A DNA stretch of 64,000 bases from Aggregatilinea lenta (GCF_003569045.1 NZ_BFCB01000003.1:2294001-2358000), one strand, 5' to 3'. Shown: positions 32,311 to 43,173, counted from the stretch's first letter. The notes: generated from the sequence alone by a model not told the origin. A program made the numbers and translations.

Positions 32311-33195
32311 ATGTTTGAGGATCTCACCCTGGCGTTTATCGGCGGCGGCAACATGGGCGAGGCGATGATCCACGGCCTGATCAAGAAGAATATGGTCGAT
32401 CCGCAGCAGATCATCGCGTCCGAGCCGCGCACGGAGCGCGGAGAAGAGCTGGCCGAGCGCTACGGCGTGCGCTTCACGACGGATAACGTGGAAGCCACCA
32501 CGGAAGCCGATCTGCTGGTGCTGGCGGTCAAGCCGCAGGTGCTGGAAGACGTGCTGCCGGAGATCCGCTCCGGGGCGCGTAACTGCTCGCTGGTGCTGAG
32601 CATCGTCGCAGGCGTGCCGATCCGCGCCATCGCGGACGGGCTGGCGAACCCGTACGTTGTGCGGGCTATGCCCAACACCCCGGCACGCATCGGGCAGGGG
32701 ATCAGCGTCTGGGCGGCGACGCCGGAAGTGCCGGAAGATCAGCGCAAGCTGGCGCAGGCGCTGCTGCAAGCGCTGGGCCAGGAAATTTACGTGCGCGACG
32801 AGGATTATCTGAACATGGCGACGGCGCTCAGCGGCACCGGCCCGGCCTACGTGTTCCTGTTCATGGAAGCGATGATCGACGCGGGCGTGCACATGGGCTT
32901 TTCGCGCTACGTCGCGGAGCAGCTCGTGATCCAGACCATGCGCGGCTCGGTCGAATATGCGGCTGCGTCGGGCGAGCACCCGGCGGTGCTGCGCAACCAG
33001 GTCACCAGCCCCGGCGGCACGTCGGCAGAGGCGATCTATCACCTGGAAAAAGGCAACCTGCGCACGGTGGTGGCGCGGGCGATTTGGGCCGCGTACCAGC
33101 GCAGTGTTGGGCTGGGCGGCGGTCGGAAAGTGTCGCGGCTGGCGGGCCGCCATCCCGACCAGAACGGCGACGATGAAGGCGACGAGAGCGACTAG
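32311..33195 (+). CDS. proC: Pyrroline-5-carboxylate reductase
   Basis: ProC reduces pyrroline-5-carboxylate to proline using NAD(P)H. The 294-residue protein has an N-terminal Rossmann motif FIGGGNMGEAMIHGL, LAVKPQVLEDVLP, VVRAMPNTPARIGQG, ALSGTGPAYVFLFMEAMIDAGVHMG, and the C-terminal signature LRNQVTSPGGTSAEAIYHLE. It is slightly longer than the usual 265-280 because of a polar acidic tail. AAGGAG lies 7 nt before the ATG. It stands alone upstream of the ATP synthase operon with a 423-nt gap. Confidence 0.96.
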   Translation: MFEDLTLAFIGGGNMGEAMIHGLIKKNMVDPQQIIASEPRTERGEELAERYGVRFTTDNVEATTEADLLVLAVKPQVLEDVLPEIRSGARNCSLVLSIVAGVPIRAIADGLANPYVVRAMPNTPARIGQGISVWAATPEVPEDQRKLAQALLQALGQEIYVRDEDYLNMATALSGTGPAYVFLFMEAMIDAGVHMGFSRYVAEQLVIQTMRGSVEYAAASGEHPAVLRNQVTSPGGTSAEAIYHLEKGNLRTVVARAIWAAYQRSVGLGGGRKVSRLAGRHPDQNGDDEGDESD

Positions 33196-33246
33196 CGTTT
33201 CGCTGACCCCCGTCCATATGCAAGCGGAGGGACGGGGAAAGAATAA

Positions 33247-33385
33247 GAACCGGGCGGAGCGAGCCTCGCCCCCACGGATCACACGGAATCTGCTTTTCCC
33301 CCTCTCCAGCCCAGATTGGAGAGGGGGCGCAGGGGTGAGGTCGCGTTTGTGTTTGCTTTTGGCTCTTAAGCTAACGGCTATCAGC
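33247..33385 (-). repeat. Mosaic intergenic repeat, inverted R2-R1-R4
   Basis: Modules R2 (33247-33273), R1 (33296-33345) and R4 (33356-33385) appear in reverse orientation, so the order R4-R1-R2 is kept on the minus strand. The R4 core GCTAACGGCTA (33370-33380) is the exact complement of 20458-20468. It lies in the 423-nt gap between proC and atpA. The rest of the gap (33386-33618) is AT-rich leader for atpA, with no clear -35/-10 pair. Confidence 0.65.
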
Positions 33386-33618
33386 TGAATTTCGGCAAAG
33401 TACACGAGAAAACCAGATAAACTTTTGATTTTTTCGCTTAATTGTACTATTCTTAACAAAGGACGCCTGCAACCTTGCCGATCCGTACCCGCCGTCCGCA
33501 ACCAGCATTTATCTCTTTTAGAAAAAACTGAACAAATGTGAATAATCTGCTCAAAACAGGTACCATTTGCACGTAACGAACAGGCTGAGACCCCCAGGCT
33601 GCAAGGAGACAACTCTAC

Positions 33619-35157
33619 ATGGCGGAACTAACAAGCGAACTGACTAAAGGTTTATTGGAGCAAATTGCGAGCTTTGAGCGTGAACTGAAGGCGGTCGAGG
33701 TCGGGACCGTCGAAGAAGTTGGCGACGGTATCGCTCGCGTGGCGGGGTTGGACCACATCCGCGCGTCCGAACTGGTGCAGTTCGAAAACGGCGTGATGGG
33801 GATGGTGTTCAACCTCGAAGCGGACAATGTCGGTGTGATCATCATGGGTGACTACACCGAAATCCGCGAGGGTGACGAGGTGCGCGGCACAGACCGCGTG
33901 ATCTCGGTGCCGGTGGGTGAGGGCCTCGTCGGGCGCGTCGTGGACGCGCTGGGCCGCCCCATCGACGGCAAGGGGCCGATCCGCAGCGCCGAATACCTGC
34001 CCGTCGAGCAGATGGCGCCCGGCGTCATCGACCGTCGCAACGTGGACCGTCCGCTGCAAACCGGTATCCGCGCCATCGACGCGATGTTTGCCATCGGTCG
34101 CGGCCAGCGCGAGCTGATCATTGGCGACCGCCAGACGGGTAAGACCGCCATCGCGCTCGACGCCATCATCAACCAAAAAGACGAAAACGTGATCTCGATC
34201 TACGTCGCCATCGGCCAGAAGCGCGCGCAGGTGGCGCGGGTCGTGGCGACGCTGGAAGAACACGGCGCAATGGACTCGACCATCGTCGTCGTCGCGTCCG
34301 CATCCGACCCCGCCGCGCTGCAATACATCGCGCCTTATTCGGGCACGGCGATGGGTGAGTACTTCATGGCGAAGGGCGGCGATGCCTTGATCGTCTACGA
34401 CGACCTGTCCAAGCACGCGTGGGCGTATCGCCAGGTGTCCCTGCTGATGCGCCGCCCGCCGGGACGTGAGGCCTATCCGGGCGACGTGTTCTACCTGCAC
34501 AGCCGCCTGCTGGAGCGCTCGGCGCAGATGTCGACGGAGCGCGGCGGCGGCAGCCTGACGGCGCTGCCGATCATCGAAACGCTGCTTGGCGACGTGTCGG
34601 CCTACGTGCCCACGAACGTGATCTCGATCACGGACGGCCAGATCTTCCTCGAAACGGACCTGTTCTACGCGGGCGTGCGTCCGGCGATCAACACGGGTAT
34701 CAGCGTCAGCCGCGTCGGTGGTGACGCGCAGCGCCCAATCCTGCGCAAGATCGCGGGCCGCCTCAAGCTGGACATGGCTCAGTTCCGCAGCCTGGCTGCC
34801 TTCGCACAGTTCGGCTCGGACCTGGACAAGGGCACGCAGCAGCAGCTCGACCGTGGTATGCGCCTGCAGGAACTGCTGAAGCAGCCGCAGTACCAGCCGA
34901 CCCCGCTGGGTGATCAGGTGGCGCTGCTGGTGGCAGGCACACGCGGCAAGCTGGACCATGTGCCGGTGGCGCAGGTGAAGGACTGGGAGGAGCGCTTCCT
35001 GATCTTCTTCCATACCAACCAGCCGGACTTCGAGCAGATCGTCGTCGCAGCGGATTACAAACTGACGGACGAGATCGATAAGGTGTTGGTAGAAACGATT
35101 GACGCCTTCAACGAAACCTGGGCGCGCACGACTGAACCCGCCGCCGCGCAAGCCTAG
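33619..35157 (+). CDS. atpA: ATP synthase F1 subunit alpha
   Basis: The alpha subunit forms the non-catalytic nucleotide sites of the F1 head. The 512-residue protein has the P-loop GDRQTGKT at about residues 169-176, GQKRAQV, the stretch [38 protein letters not shown], and the alpha signature [20 protein letters not shown] precedes the ATG. It is the first gene of atpA-atpG-atpD-atpC. The F0 subunits and the delta and b subunits, which normally come before atpA, are absent; an AT-rich leader and a mosaic repeat lie upstream instead. Confidence 0.98.
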   Translation: MAELTSELTKGLLEQIASFERELKAVEVGTVEEVGDGIARVAGLDHIRASELVQFENGVMGMVFNLEADNVGVIIMGDYTEIREGDEVRGTDRVISVPVGEGLVGRVVDALGRPIDGKGPIRSAEYLPVEQMAPGVIDRRNVDRPLQTGIRAIDAMFAIGRGQRELIIGDRQTGKTAIALDAIINQKDENVISIYVAIGQKRAQVARVVATLEEHGAMDSTIVVVASASDPAALQYIAPYSGTAMGEYFMAKGGDALIVYDDLSKHAWAYRQVSLLMRRPPGREAYPGDVFYLHSRLLERSAQMSTERGGGSLTALPIIETLLGDVSAYVPTNVISITDGQIFLETDLFYAGVRPAINTGISVSRVGGDAQRPILRKIAGRLKLDMAQFRSLAAFAQFGSDLDKGTQQQLDRGMRLQELLKQPQYQPTPLGDQVALLVAGTRGKLDHVPVAQVKDWEERFLIFFHTNQPDFEQIVVAADYKLTDEIDKVLVETIDAFNETWARTTEPAAAQA

Positions 35158-35178
35158 CGCGCCGGGAGGACGCCATCC

Positions 35179-36129
35179 ATGCCTACCGCACGAGAGATTC
35201 AGCGCCGGATTAACTCGGTGCAAAACATCAATCAGGTGACGCACGCGCTTGAGGCCGTGTCGGCCTCGGCGGTGCGCCGCGCGCAAAGCGCCGCGACCTC
35301 CAGCCGTCCCTATGCCCAATACGCCTACGAGGTGCTGGTGAACGTCGCCGCGCAGAGCCGTGGCACGCCGCTGCACCCGCTGCTGGAAGTCCGCCAGGAC
35401 GTCCGGCGCATTGCCGTGGTGCTCATTACCGGCGATCGCGGGCTGGCAGGCGCGTACAACACGAATATCGTGCGCCGCGCGATGGGCTTCGTCGACCAAT
35501 ACGAGCGTCCGGTGCACTGGGTAACCGTGGGCCGCAAAGGCCGCGATCTCGTGCGGCGCTGGATTGCGCGGCAGAAGGCGAACCCCGATGCGCCCGCGTA
35601 TCTCAAGCAGCAGACCATCGTCGCGGAGTTTTCCAACCTGCCCGCCGCGCCGGATTTTGAGGACGTCGCGCCCGTCGCGCAGACGATCTTCGACGAGTTC
35701 CTGAACCACGCGGTGGACGAGGTCTTTATCGCCTACACGGCGTTCGTGAACACCATGACGCAGCGCCCGCAGGTGCTCCACCTGCTGCCGCTGAAGCCCT
35801 TCGAGCCTGCCAGCCGCACGATCCTCGATCTGGTGCAGCCCAGCCCGGAGGTGCACAACCAGCACCGTGTGTACACCTACGAGCCGAGCGCCGAGGCGAT
35901 TCTGCAGGAAGTGCTGCCGCGCTTCACCGAGCTGCAAATCTTGCAGGCCCTGCGCGAAAGCCTGTCGAGCGAGCATAGCGCGCGCATGGTCGCCATGCGC
36001 AACGCCTCGTCGAGCGCGGAAACGCTGTCGGAGATGCTCACGCTGGAATACAACAAGGCTCGCCAGTTGGCGATCACGAGCGAAATCTTGGACATTATCG
36101 GCGGCGTCGAGGCCCTTGATCAGGGCTAA
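35179..36129 (+). CDS. atpG: ATP synthase F1 subunit gamma
   Basis: The gamma subunit is the central rotating shaft linking F0 and F1. The 316-residue protein has the N-terminal helix REIQRRINSVQNINQVTHALEAVSASAVRRAQ, LITGDRGLAGAYNTNIVRRA, and the C-terminal helix LSSEHSARMVAMRNASSSAETLSEMLTLEYNKARQLAITSEILDIIGGVEAL. The last stretch is close to the family signature. GGGAGG lies about 8 nt before the ATG. It is somewhat longer than the usual 285-295 because of loops in the middle. Confidence 0.96.
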   Translation: MPTAREIQRRINSVQNINQVTHALEAVSASAVRRAQSAATSSRPYAQYAYEVLVNVAAQSRGTPLHPLLEVRQDVRRIAVVLITGDRGLAGAYNTNIVRRAMGFVDQYERPVHWVTVGRKGRDLVRRWIARQKANPDAPAYLKQQTIVAEFSNLPAAPDFEDVAPVAQTIFDEFLNHAVDEVFIAYTAFVNTMTQRPQVLHLLPLKPFEPASRTILDLVQPSPEVHNQHRVYTYEPSAEAILQEVLPRFTELQILQALRESLSSEHSARMVAMRNASSSAETLSEMLTLEYNKARQLAITSEILDIIGGVEALDQG

Positions 36130-36154
36130 CCGCCCGTCCGCACAGGAGAATTGA

Positions 36155-37603
<1,449 letters not shown>

Positions 37604-37621
37604 GGCAGAAGGGAGTAACCG

Positions 37622-38071
37622 ATGCCCATAGAAGTTGAGGTGGTTTCGCGCGTGCGCGAGCTGTACCACACGACCAGGGCCACGCTGGTGGTCATCCCCG
37701 GCAGCGAAGGGCAGATGGGCGTGCTGCCCAACCACACGCCGCTGCTCACGACGCTGAACTACGGGGAGCTGCGCATCGTGGAAGGCCAGCAGGAAGTCAG
37801 CTTTGTGGTGTACGGCGGCATCGTCGACATCCGTCCCGACAAGGTCACCGTGCTGGCTGACGACGCCGAATCCGTGTACGACATCGACCTGGACGAGGTC
37901 GAGGCCGCGCGTGAGCGGGCGCGCCAGTTTATGCTGGAGCACCCGACTGACGGCCAGCGGGCCGAGATCGCGCAGGAGCTGCGGCGCGCCGAAATCGCGG
38001 TACGCATCCGGCAGCGCGTCGAGGCGAGCGGCCACCAGATCCGCGTGCTGGACGACACCGGCGCCGGGTAA
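37622..38071 (+). CDS. atpC: ATP synthase F1 subunit epsilon
   Basis: The epsilon subunit binds gamma at the foot of the shaft and can inhibit ATP hydrolysis. The 149-residue protein has an N-terminal beta sandwich (TLVVIPGSEGQMGVLPNHTPLLTTLNYGELRIVEG) and a C-terminal helical hairpin (LDEVEAARERARQFMLEHPTDGQRAEIAQELRRAEIAVRIRQRV). GGGAG precedes the ATG. It ends the operon and is followed by a terminator. Confidence 0.95.
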   Translation: MPIEVEVVSRVRELYHTTRATLVVIPGSEGQMGVLPNHTPLLTTLNYGELRIVEGQQEVSFVVYGGIVDIRPDKVTVLADDAESVYDIDLDEVEAARERARQFMLEHPTDGQRAEIAQELRRAEIAVRIRQRVEASGHQIRVLDDTGAG

Positions 38072-38097
38072 GCGGCAAGACGTTAACAGGAATGGAA

Positions 38098-38128
38098 CGG
38101 GGGCGGCCTATGGGCGGCCCTCGTTTTT
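38098..38128 (+). terminator. Terminator of atpAGDC
   Basis: A 7-bp stem CGGGGGC/GCCCTCG (one G-U pair) with further pairing inside the loop is followed by TTTTT, 27 nt after atpC. Confidence 0.8.
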
Positions 38129-38265
38129 GTTCGGCGGCATTCAACTTGACGGTTTTGGTTGCGCTGATTTCCCTCCTGATTTTTCGCCTAGCCGGGCCGG
38201 ACGCGGTATGGTAAGCTAAAATCTTTGCGGCTACGTGAATCACGGCACGCAGAAGGTGTTGGTAC

Positions 38266-39270
38266 ATGGCGGTATTCGTACGAAAACTCGGCGTGGATCT
38301 GGGGACGGTAAACGTCATGATCTACGCAAACAACCAGATTGTGCTGCAAGAACCCGCGATGGTCGCGCTTACGATTGAGGATGAGCGCGTCGTCGCGGTG
38401 GGGCAGGAAGCCCGTGATATGTATGGACGTCATCCCGAACATATCGAAGTGATCCGTCCTTTGCGCGACGGGGTGATCGCGGATTATGAAGTGACGGAAG
38501 CAATGCTGCGCTACTTCCTGCGTAAGATCGCCGGACGGATGCGCATGCGCAAACCGGAAGTGATGATCAGCGTGCCTTACGGCGTGACGAGCGTCGAGAA
38601 GCGCGCCGTGCACGAGGCGACTATCCGCGCCGGGGCGCGCGTGGCGTACCTGCTGCCGGAGCCGCTGCTGGCGGCGCTGGGCGCGGGTCTACCGATCAGC
38701 ACTCCAGCGGGCAACATGGTTTTTAACCTGGGCGGCGGCATCAGCGAGGCGGCGGTGCTGGCGATGAACGGTATCGTCGTGGCCGACAGCGTGCGCATGG
38801 GCGGCATGCGCCTGGACGACGCGATCATCAACTACATCCGGCGCAAGTACAGCCTGGTGATCGGCGAGCCGACGGCAGAGTCGATCAAGATCCAGATCGG
38901 CGCTGCAGTGGATATTGGCGAAGAACTCAGCATGGAGATCCAGGGGCGCGATCAGGTCGGCGGCCTGCCGCGTACGATCACGGTCACGACGAGCGAAGTC
39001 GTTGAGGCCATCGAAGAGCCGCTGGCGACCATCGTCGGCGCGGCCAAGGCCGTGCTCGAAAAGACGCCGCCGGAGTTGGCCTCGGACATTATCGACCGGG
39101 GGATCGTGCTGACCGGGGGCGGGGCGATGCTGCGTGGCATCGACGAATTCATCACGCGCGCGGTGGGTGTGCCCGCTTATCGCACCGAAGATCCGATGGT
39201 CGCGACGGCGGTCGGTGCCGGGCGCGCGCTGGATGACCTGGGGCTGCTGCGGCGCATGCACGGTTTATAA
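38266..39270 (+). CDS. MreB/Mbl-family actin-like protein, divergent
   Basis: The 334-residue protein has the actin fold of MreB: phosphate-1 loop GVDLGTVNVMIY (D11), the LLPEPLLAALGAG segment with catalytic-type E132, phosphate-2 region FNLGGGISEAAVLAMNG, RMGGMRLDDAIINYIRRKY and LTGGGAMLRGIDEF. MreB filaments guide side-wall synthesis. Here the phosphate-2 aspartate of the usual DIGGGTTE is asparagine (N154) and the next threonine is isoleucine, so nucleotide handling may differ. No mreC, mreD or rodA is adjacent. It lies alone after the ATP synthase terminator. The gene symbol is left blank because paralogues (mbl, mreBH) cannot be told apart. Confidence 0.9.
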   Translation: MAVFVRKLGVDLGTVNVMIYANNQIVLQEPAMVALTIEDERVVAVGQEARDMYGRHPEHIEVIRPLRDGVIADYEVTEAMLRYFLRKIAGRMRMRKPEVMISVPYGVTSVEKRAVHEATIRAGARVAYLLPEPLLAALGAGLPISTPAGNMVFNLGGGISEAAVLAMNGIVVADSVRMGGMRLDDAIINYIRRKYSLVIGEPTAESIKIQIGAAVDIGEELSMEIQGRDQVGGLPRTITVTTSEVVEAIEEPLATIVGAAKAVLEKTPPELASDIIDRGIVLTGGGAMLRGIDEFITRAVGVPAYRTEDPMVATAVGAGRALDDLGLLRRMHGL

Positions 39271-39292
39271 GCGCGTCGGGCGAATGAGAAAC

Positions 39293-39330
39293 ACGGGCGG
39301 GTGCGGCGATAGCTGTGCCCGCCCGTTTGC
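39293..39330. terminator. Terminator between mreB-like and phosphoesterase genes
   Basis: A perfect 9-bp stem ACGGGCGGG/CCCGCCCGT with a 16-nt loop is flanked by AAAC and TTTG. It lies between convergent genes and may serve both. Confidence 0.65.
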
Positions 39331-39346
39331 GTTGAGTTGGGCGAGG

Positions 39347-40909
39347 TCACTCTTCGGGGGGGCGGGGCGGGACCTGGCGCAGAATGTCGCCCAGCGGCTG
39401 GGTCTTGTGGGGCCGGGGTGTGTCGCCAGGCTCGACCGGTGGCTCGGCGACGTCCGGCGAGCGGGTCACGGCCACGGCTCGCAGCTCGATGCGCGGCTCG
39501 GCGGGCGGGGTGGTCGTTGGCTGCTGGCGCAGATAGTCCAGCAGCACCTCGCGCAGCACGCGCGTGACGTCCAGCGTGATCTCGTCCAGGGCCAGATCGG
39601 GGAAGTAGCCCCGGTGCGGCACCAGCTCGAAGTCCGTTGCCGCGATGCGGTAGGTTGCGTCCGGCTGGACGGGGTGATCGTCAATTTTCACGTCGCGCAC
39701 GCGCTGGCCGAACGGCGCTTCGAGGTTCAAGTGGTAGCGCAATCCCGATACCTGGAGGATGCCGACCGTCTGGTTGACCATGCCGCGCGGGCTGCGCTGC
39801 CACACGTCAGGATCGGCCCCATATTCTAGCGCGCGCACCAACTGCGCCCCGGTGACCTCCGCCACGCCTGCGTTGGCCGTCGAGGAACACGCGTGCACGA
39901 GGTCGCCGAGCGTGATCGGGCCGGACGGCAGGCCGTCCGCGAAGTGGCCCGTCGCGCAGATCGCCACGTCCGCCTGCATACGTTCGCGCAGGGCGTCGGC
40001 GGCCATCTGACCCAGGCCGCACGCTTCGCTGTGAGCCAGCGTCGCGGGGCCGTCGAGCTGCGCGATCTCCTGGTTCAGCTTGCGCGCGGTGTCCTGTTTG
40101 ATGACGGTCCACATCGCGCTGGCTTCGGGGTGGGGCGGTAGATCGTCTTTGACCGGCAAGACCTGCCCGCGCCACTCGACGAGCTTGTCGTGGTCGTCCA
40201 GTGTCAGGTCCAGCCGCCCCAGGAAGCGCGCCCGGTCGCCCGCGTGGCAGATCGGGACGCCGTAGACCACGCGCGGCTGCGCCATACGTGTATGTGAATG
40301 CCCGCCGATGATGAAGCTCAGCTCCGGCATGGTTTCGGCCAGCGCCACGTCGCGCTCGTAGCCGAGGTGCGACAGCACGCCAATCACCTGGCAGCCCTGC
40401 GCGCGCAGCGCGTGAAGCTGCTGGCGGGCCGTCTCGATGGTGTTGGGCACGCGCACGCTGTAAAACTGCTCGTAGGTATCTTTGATCTCGGTCGTCAGGC
40501 CGATGAGGCCCACCCGCACCGGGCCGCAGGCGACGATGCGCGCCGGGGTTGCGCCGGGCAGGGGGGTCGGATGCAGGTCGCGCGTGAGCACGTTGGCGCA
40601 CAGCAGGGGCAGGTTGCTGGCCCCGTCGATGTGCGGCAGGATCTGCGGCCCGTATGACAGCAGCAGCCCGTTGCCGACCACCGCCGCCTGATATCCGGCG
40701 ATCCGCAGCAGGCGGTACATCGCCGCGCCCTTGCTCAGGTCGCTTTCCACGCAGGCTCGATCTTCGGCGTCGCCCGTATCGACCAGGATCACGTGGCGGC
40801 CCACCGCCGTTAGCTCGTAGCGCAGGCTGGAGGCCAGGGTCGCCAGCCGCAAAAAGCGATCGACGTCCGCATGAATGTCGCTCGAATACAAGATTGAAAT
40901 CTGGTTCAT
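39347..40909 (-). CDS. 5'-nucleotidase/UshA-type metallophosphoesterase, cytoplasmic, altered active site
   Basis: The 520-residue protein has the two-domain layout of UshA/YfkN enzymes: a calcineurin-like metal domain (residues 1-270) and a 5'-nucleotidase C-terminal domain (about 295-460; TLAHSEACGLGQMAADALRERMQADVAI). Metal ligands seen are D11 and H13 (SSDIHAD), D47 (DTGD), N80, H181 (LSHLG), H204 and H206 (GGHSH). The usual GNHE/D motif reads GNGL, so the conserved histidine is replaced by G81. There is no signal peptide, unlike most family members. A polar Pro/Arg-rich tail follows residue 460. It may hydrolyse nucleotides or a cyclic dinucleotide slowly, or act by binding. Confidence 0.85.
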   Translation of the reverse strand: MNQISILYSSDIHADVDRFLRLATLASSLRYELTAVGRHVILVDTGDAEDRACVESDLSKGAAMYRLLRIAGYQAAVVGNGLLLSYGPQILPHIDGASNLPLLCANVLTRDLHPTPLPGATPARIVACGPVRVGLIGLTTEIKDTYEQFYSVRVPNTIETARQQLHALRAQGCQVIGVLSHLGYERDVALAETMPELSFIIGGHSHTRMAQPRVVYGVPICHAGDRARFLGRLDLTLDDHDKLVEWRGQVLPVKDDLPPHPEASAMWTVIKQDTARKLNQEIAQLDGPATLAHSEACGLGQMAADALRERMQADVAICATGHFADGLPSGPITLGDLVHACSSTANAGVAEVTGAQLVRALEYGADPDVWQRSPRGMVNQTVGILQVSGLRYHLNLEAPFGQRVRDVKIDDHPVQPDATYRIAATDFELVPHRGYFPDLALDEITLDVTRVLREVLLDYLRQQPTTTPPAEPRIELRAVAVTRSPDVAEPPVEPGDTPRPHKTQPLGDILRQVPPRPPEE

Positions 40910-41221
40910 GGGCCAGGCTACCGGCTGTGACCTTTATCCGCGCATAACTCGCAGTATAACACGAGGCTTGGGGCACGGAAACCAGCCGCACGGGTTGCGC
41001 CACTTACACCGGCGACCACGCGCCGCCTCGCGCGGGACAATCTAACGAAACGTTTATGCCGGGAGGTGTCAAAAGTTTCTATAATCAATTTTAGAGAAAA
41101 TTGGCGTTGAGCCGCGTTGACTCCTTCCCGCCAGACAGGCTGGCGCCGGTTGCTCTCTGCGAGAGCCTGTTGGTTTATTCAGTAACCTGACATTCAGTAA
41201 CCTGATACAAGGAGACAGACG
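40910..41221. other. Intergenic region between phosphoesterase gene and sodA
   Basis: This 312-nt gap holds, on the minus strand, TGTTATACT (40953-40961, extended -10) for the phosphoesterase gene. On the plus strand TATAAT (41080-41085) may be the sodA -10, though I find no good -35. Two tandem copies of TTCAGTAACCTGA (41178-41190, 41193-41205) sit just before the sodA ribosome site. No gene is visible. Confidence 0.5.
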
Positions 41222-41830
<609 letters not shown>

Positions 41831-41860
41831 CCGCGACCTTCCCCGTTTGCGATTAATGGA

Positions 41861-41893
41861 GCGGGCGCCTGCGGGGCGCTCGCTTCTTTTTTT
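41861..41893 (+). terminator. Terminator of sodA
   Basis: A 9-bp stem GCGGGCGCC/GGCGCTCGC (one G-U pair), loop of 5 nt, then TTCTTTTTTT, 30 nt after the stop. Confidence 0.88.
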
Positions 41894-41935
41894 CGGGGTC
41901 CCCGCGCACCACGGTTGCATGGAGTGGTTTTTTAG

Positions 41936-41963
41936 TTGTACTTTCGGCGGTATCTGGTATAGT
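41936..41963 (+). promoter_or_regulatory. Ferredoxin-operon promoter, extended -10
   Basis: TTGTAC (41936-41941), 16 nt, then TATAGT (41958-41963) preceded by TGG. The expected start of transcription falls at the ATG of a 36-codon reading frame, 145 nt before the ferredoxin start. Confidence 0.65.
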
Positions 41964-41970
41964 GAACGGC

Positions 41971-42081
41971 ATGGTTTGGCACACCGAGCAAAGCGTTGGC
42001 CGCGGTGACTGCTGGCACACTTTTGCCCTGGTCGTCCTGGTTATTTCGGGGGCGCGTGCCGCCACCGGAGCAGTGTTTTAG
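41971..42081 (+). CDS. Possible leaderless 36-residue leader peptide
   Basis: An open frame from ATG 41971 encodes 36 residues: a polar start with His and Cys (MVWHTEQSVGRGDCWHTF), then a hydrophobic stretch (ALVVLVISGARAATGAVF). The ATG lies 7 nt after the -10 of the ferredoxin promoter, so the transcript would begin at or beside it. No ribosome site exists. It ends 27 nt before the ferredoxin ATG. It could be a real leaderless peptide, a regulatory leader or chance. Confidence 0.35.
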   Translation: MVWHTEQSVGRGDCWHTFALVVLVISGARAATGAVF

Positions 42082-42108
42082 ATCTTAACCTCTACAGGAG
42101 CATTGCGC

Positions 42109-42456
42109 ATGACTCACATCATTACCAGCATTTGCTTGCGCGACGGCGCATGTGTTGAAGTGTGTCCCGTGGACTGCATCGTGCCGGGCTTCCCGGAAAA
42201 CGAGTGGCCGTGGTACTTCATCGATCCTGACACCTGCATCGACTGCGGCGCGTGCATTCCCGAATGCCCGTTTGAAGCGATCTTCGTCGAGGACGAAGTC
42301 CCGGCTTCTTATGAGCTGGCCGCCGGGCAGGAACGCATCCCGTTCCGTGGCGATCGTTATGCGTCGGATGGCGGCGAGGTCGTGGACCTGACCGAAGACA
42401 TCCAGCCGAATTACGATTTCTTCCAGTCCGGCCCTGGGTACGATTCGAAGGCCTGA
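42109..42456 (+). CDS. Ferredoxin, two Fe-S cluster type
   Basis: The protein has 115 residues. Cysteine set one is C9-x5-C15-x3-C19-x3-C23 (ICLRDGACVEVCPVDCI), typical of 7Fe-type ferredoxins with a 3Fe-4S or seven-iron arrangement. Set two is CIDCGACIPECPFEAI (a 4Fe-4S motif). The C-terminal 65 residues are acidic. It carries low-potential electrons in the cytoplasm; the partner enzyme is not nearby. CAGGAG lies 8 nt before ATG 42109; an upstream TTG is ignored. It is followed by a terminator and preceded by a long leader. Confidence 0.93.
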   Translation: MTHIITSICLRDGACVEVCPVDCIVPGFPENEWPWYFIDPDTCIDCGACIPECPFEAIFVEDEVPASYELAAGQERIPFRGDRYASDGGEVVDLTEDIQPNYDFFQSGPGYDSKA

Positions 42457-42488
42457 CCCGGCACCACACAATTTTTGAAACCAAGAAA

Positions 42489-42513
42489 GGGATCGTCTGC
42501 GGGCGATCCTTTT
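42489..42513 (+). terminator. Terminator of ferredoxin gene
   Basis: A stem GGATCG/CGATCC with an 8-nt loop and TTTT lies about 33 nt after the stop. Confidence 0.75.
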
Positions 42514-42695
42514 GCGTTTATAACGTCCGGTCAATACTGCGCAGCGCAAGAAATATATTTTGCAAGGTAAATGCGCTATAATGAGTTATAGGGTTCCTGT
42601 TTTGACTACTTTATTGTAGGACTGTAACCGCGTGGGATGTATTATCGTGTTAATAGATAGATATGAAATAGGACATCTAAGAGAGTATCAGGTGA

Positions 42696-43151
42696 ATGGA
42701 TGAGGAAGTGGCCGGTATGCGCGGCAAAAAACTGATTCTGGTGGTCGAGGACAACGAGGACGATGTCGCCCTGACGCAGCGCGCCTTACGTCGCGAAAAC
42801 CGGGCGTACGAACTGGTCATCGCGCGGAACGGTGGCGAGGCACTGGACTATCTGTTTGGGGACGGGGCTTACCGGGATCGCGATGTCTCGGTCCAGCCGG
42901 ATCTGATCCTGCTCGATCTTAAGCTGCCGGGACTGAATGGGCTGGATGTGCTCCAGCGGCTGCGCATGGACACGCGCACGCACATGATCCCGACGGTTAT
43001 TCTGACCTCGTCGGACGAACACCGCGACGTGATCGAGAGCTACAGACGGGGCGCAAACAGCTACGTGCGCAAGCCGATCGACTTCACCGAGTTTGTCAAC
43101 GTGGTGAAGCAGCTCGGCGGGTATTGGCTGGAATGGAATCTGGTGCCCTGA
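42696..43151 (+). CDS. Single-domain response regulator (Rcp1/CheY type)
   Basis: The 151-residue protein is a lone receiver domain: acidic pair E18-D19, phospho-acceptor D74 (LILLDLKLPG), switch threonine T104 (VILTSS) and lysine K126 (YVRKPID). The extra loop FGDGAYRDRDVSVQPD and the ending GGYWLEWN are typical of the Rcp1 group that partners phytochrome-like or hybrid histidine kinases. No kinase is adjacent. ATG 42696 or 42717 could be the start; the second begins directly at the first beta strand and has AGGAAG upstream. TATAAT at 42577-42582 may be its -10. Confidence 0.92.
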   Translation: MDEEVAGMRGKKLILVVEDNEDDVALTQRALRRENRAYELVIARNGGEALDYLFGDGAYRDRDVSVQPDLILLDLKLPGLNGLDVLQRLRMDTRTHMIPTVILTSSDEHRDVIESYRRGANSYVRKPIDFTEFVNVVKQLGGYWLEWNLVP

Positions 43152-43173
43152 TAGGGCGCAGGCAAAGTGATTG

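Noticed and set aside
33515-33523. CTTTTAGAA upstream of atpA as a second GbsR site
   Set aside because: Only a half site; a 9-mer is expected about once in the window by chance.
33652-35976. 774-codon minus-strand frame opposite atpA/atpG
   Set aside because: Antisense shadow of certain ATP synthase genes.
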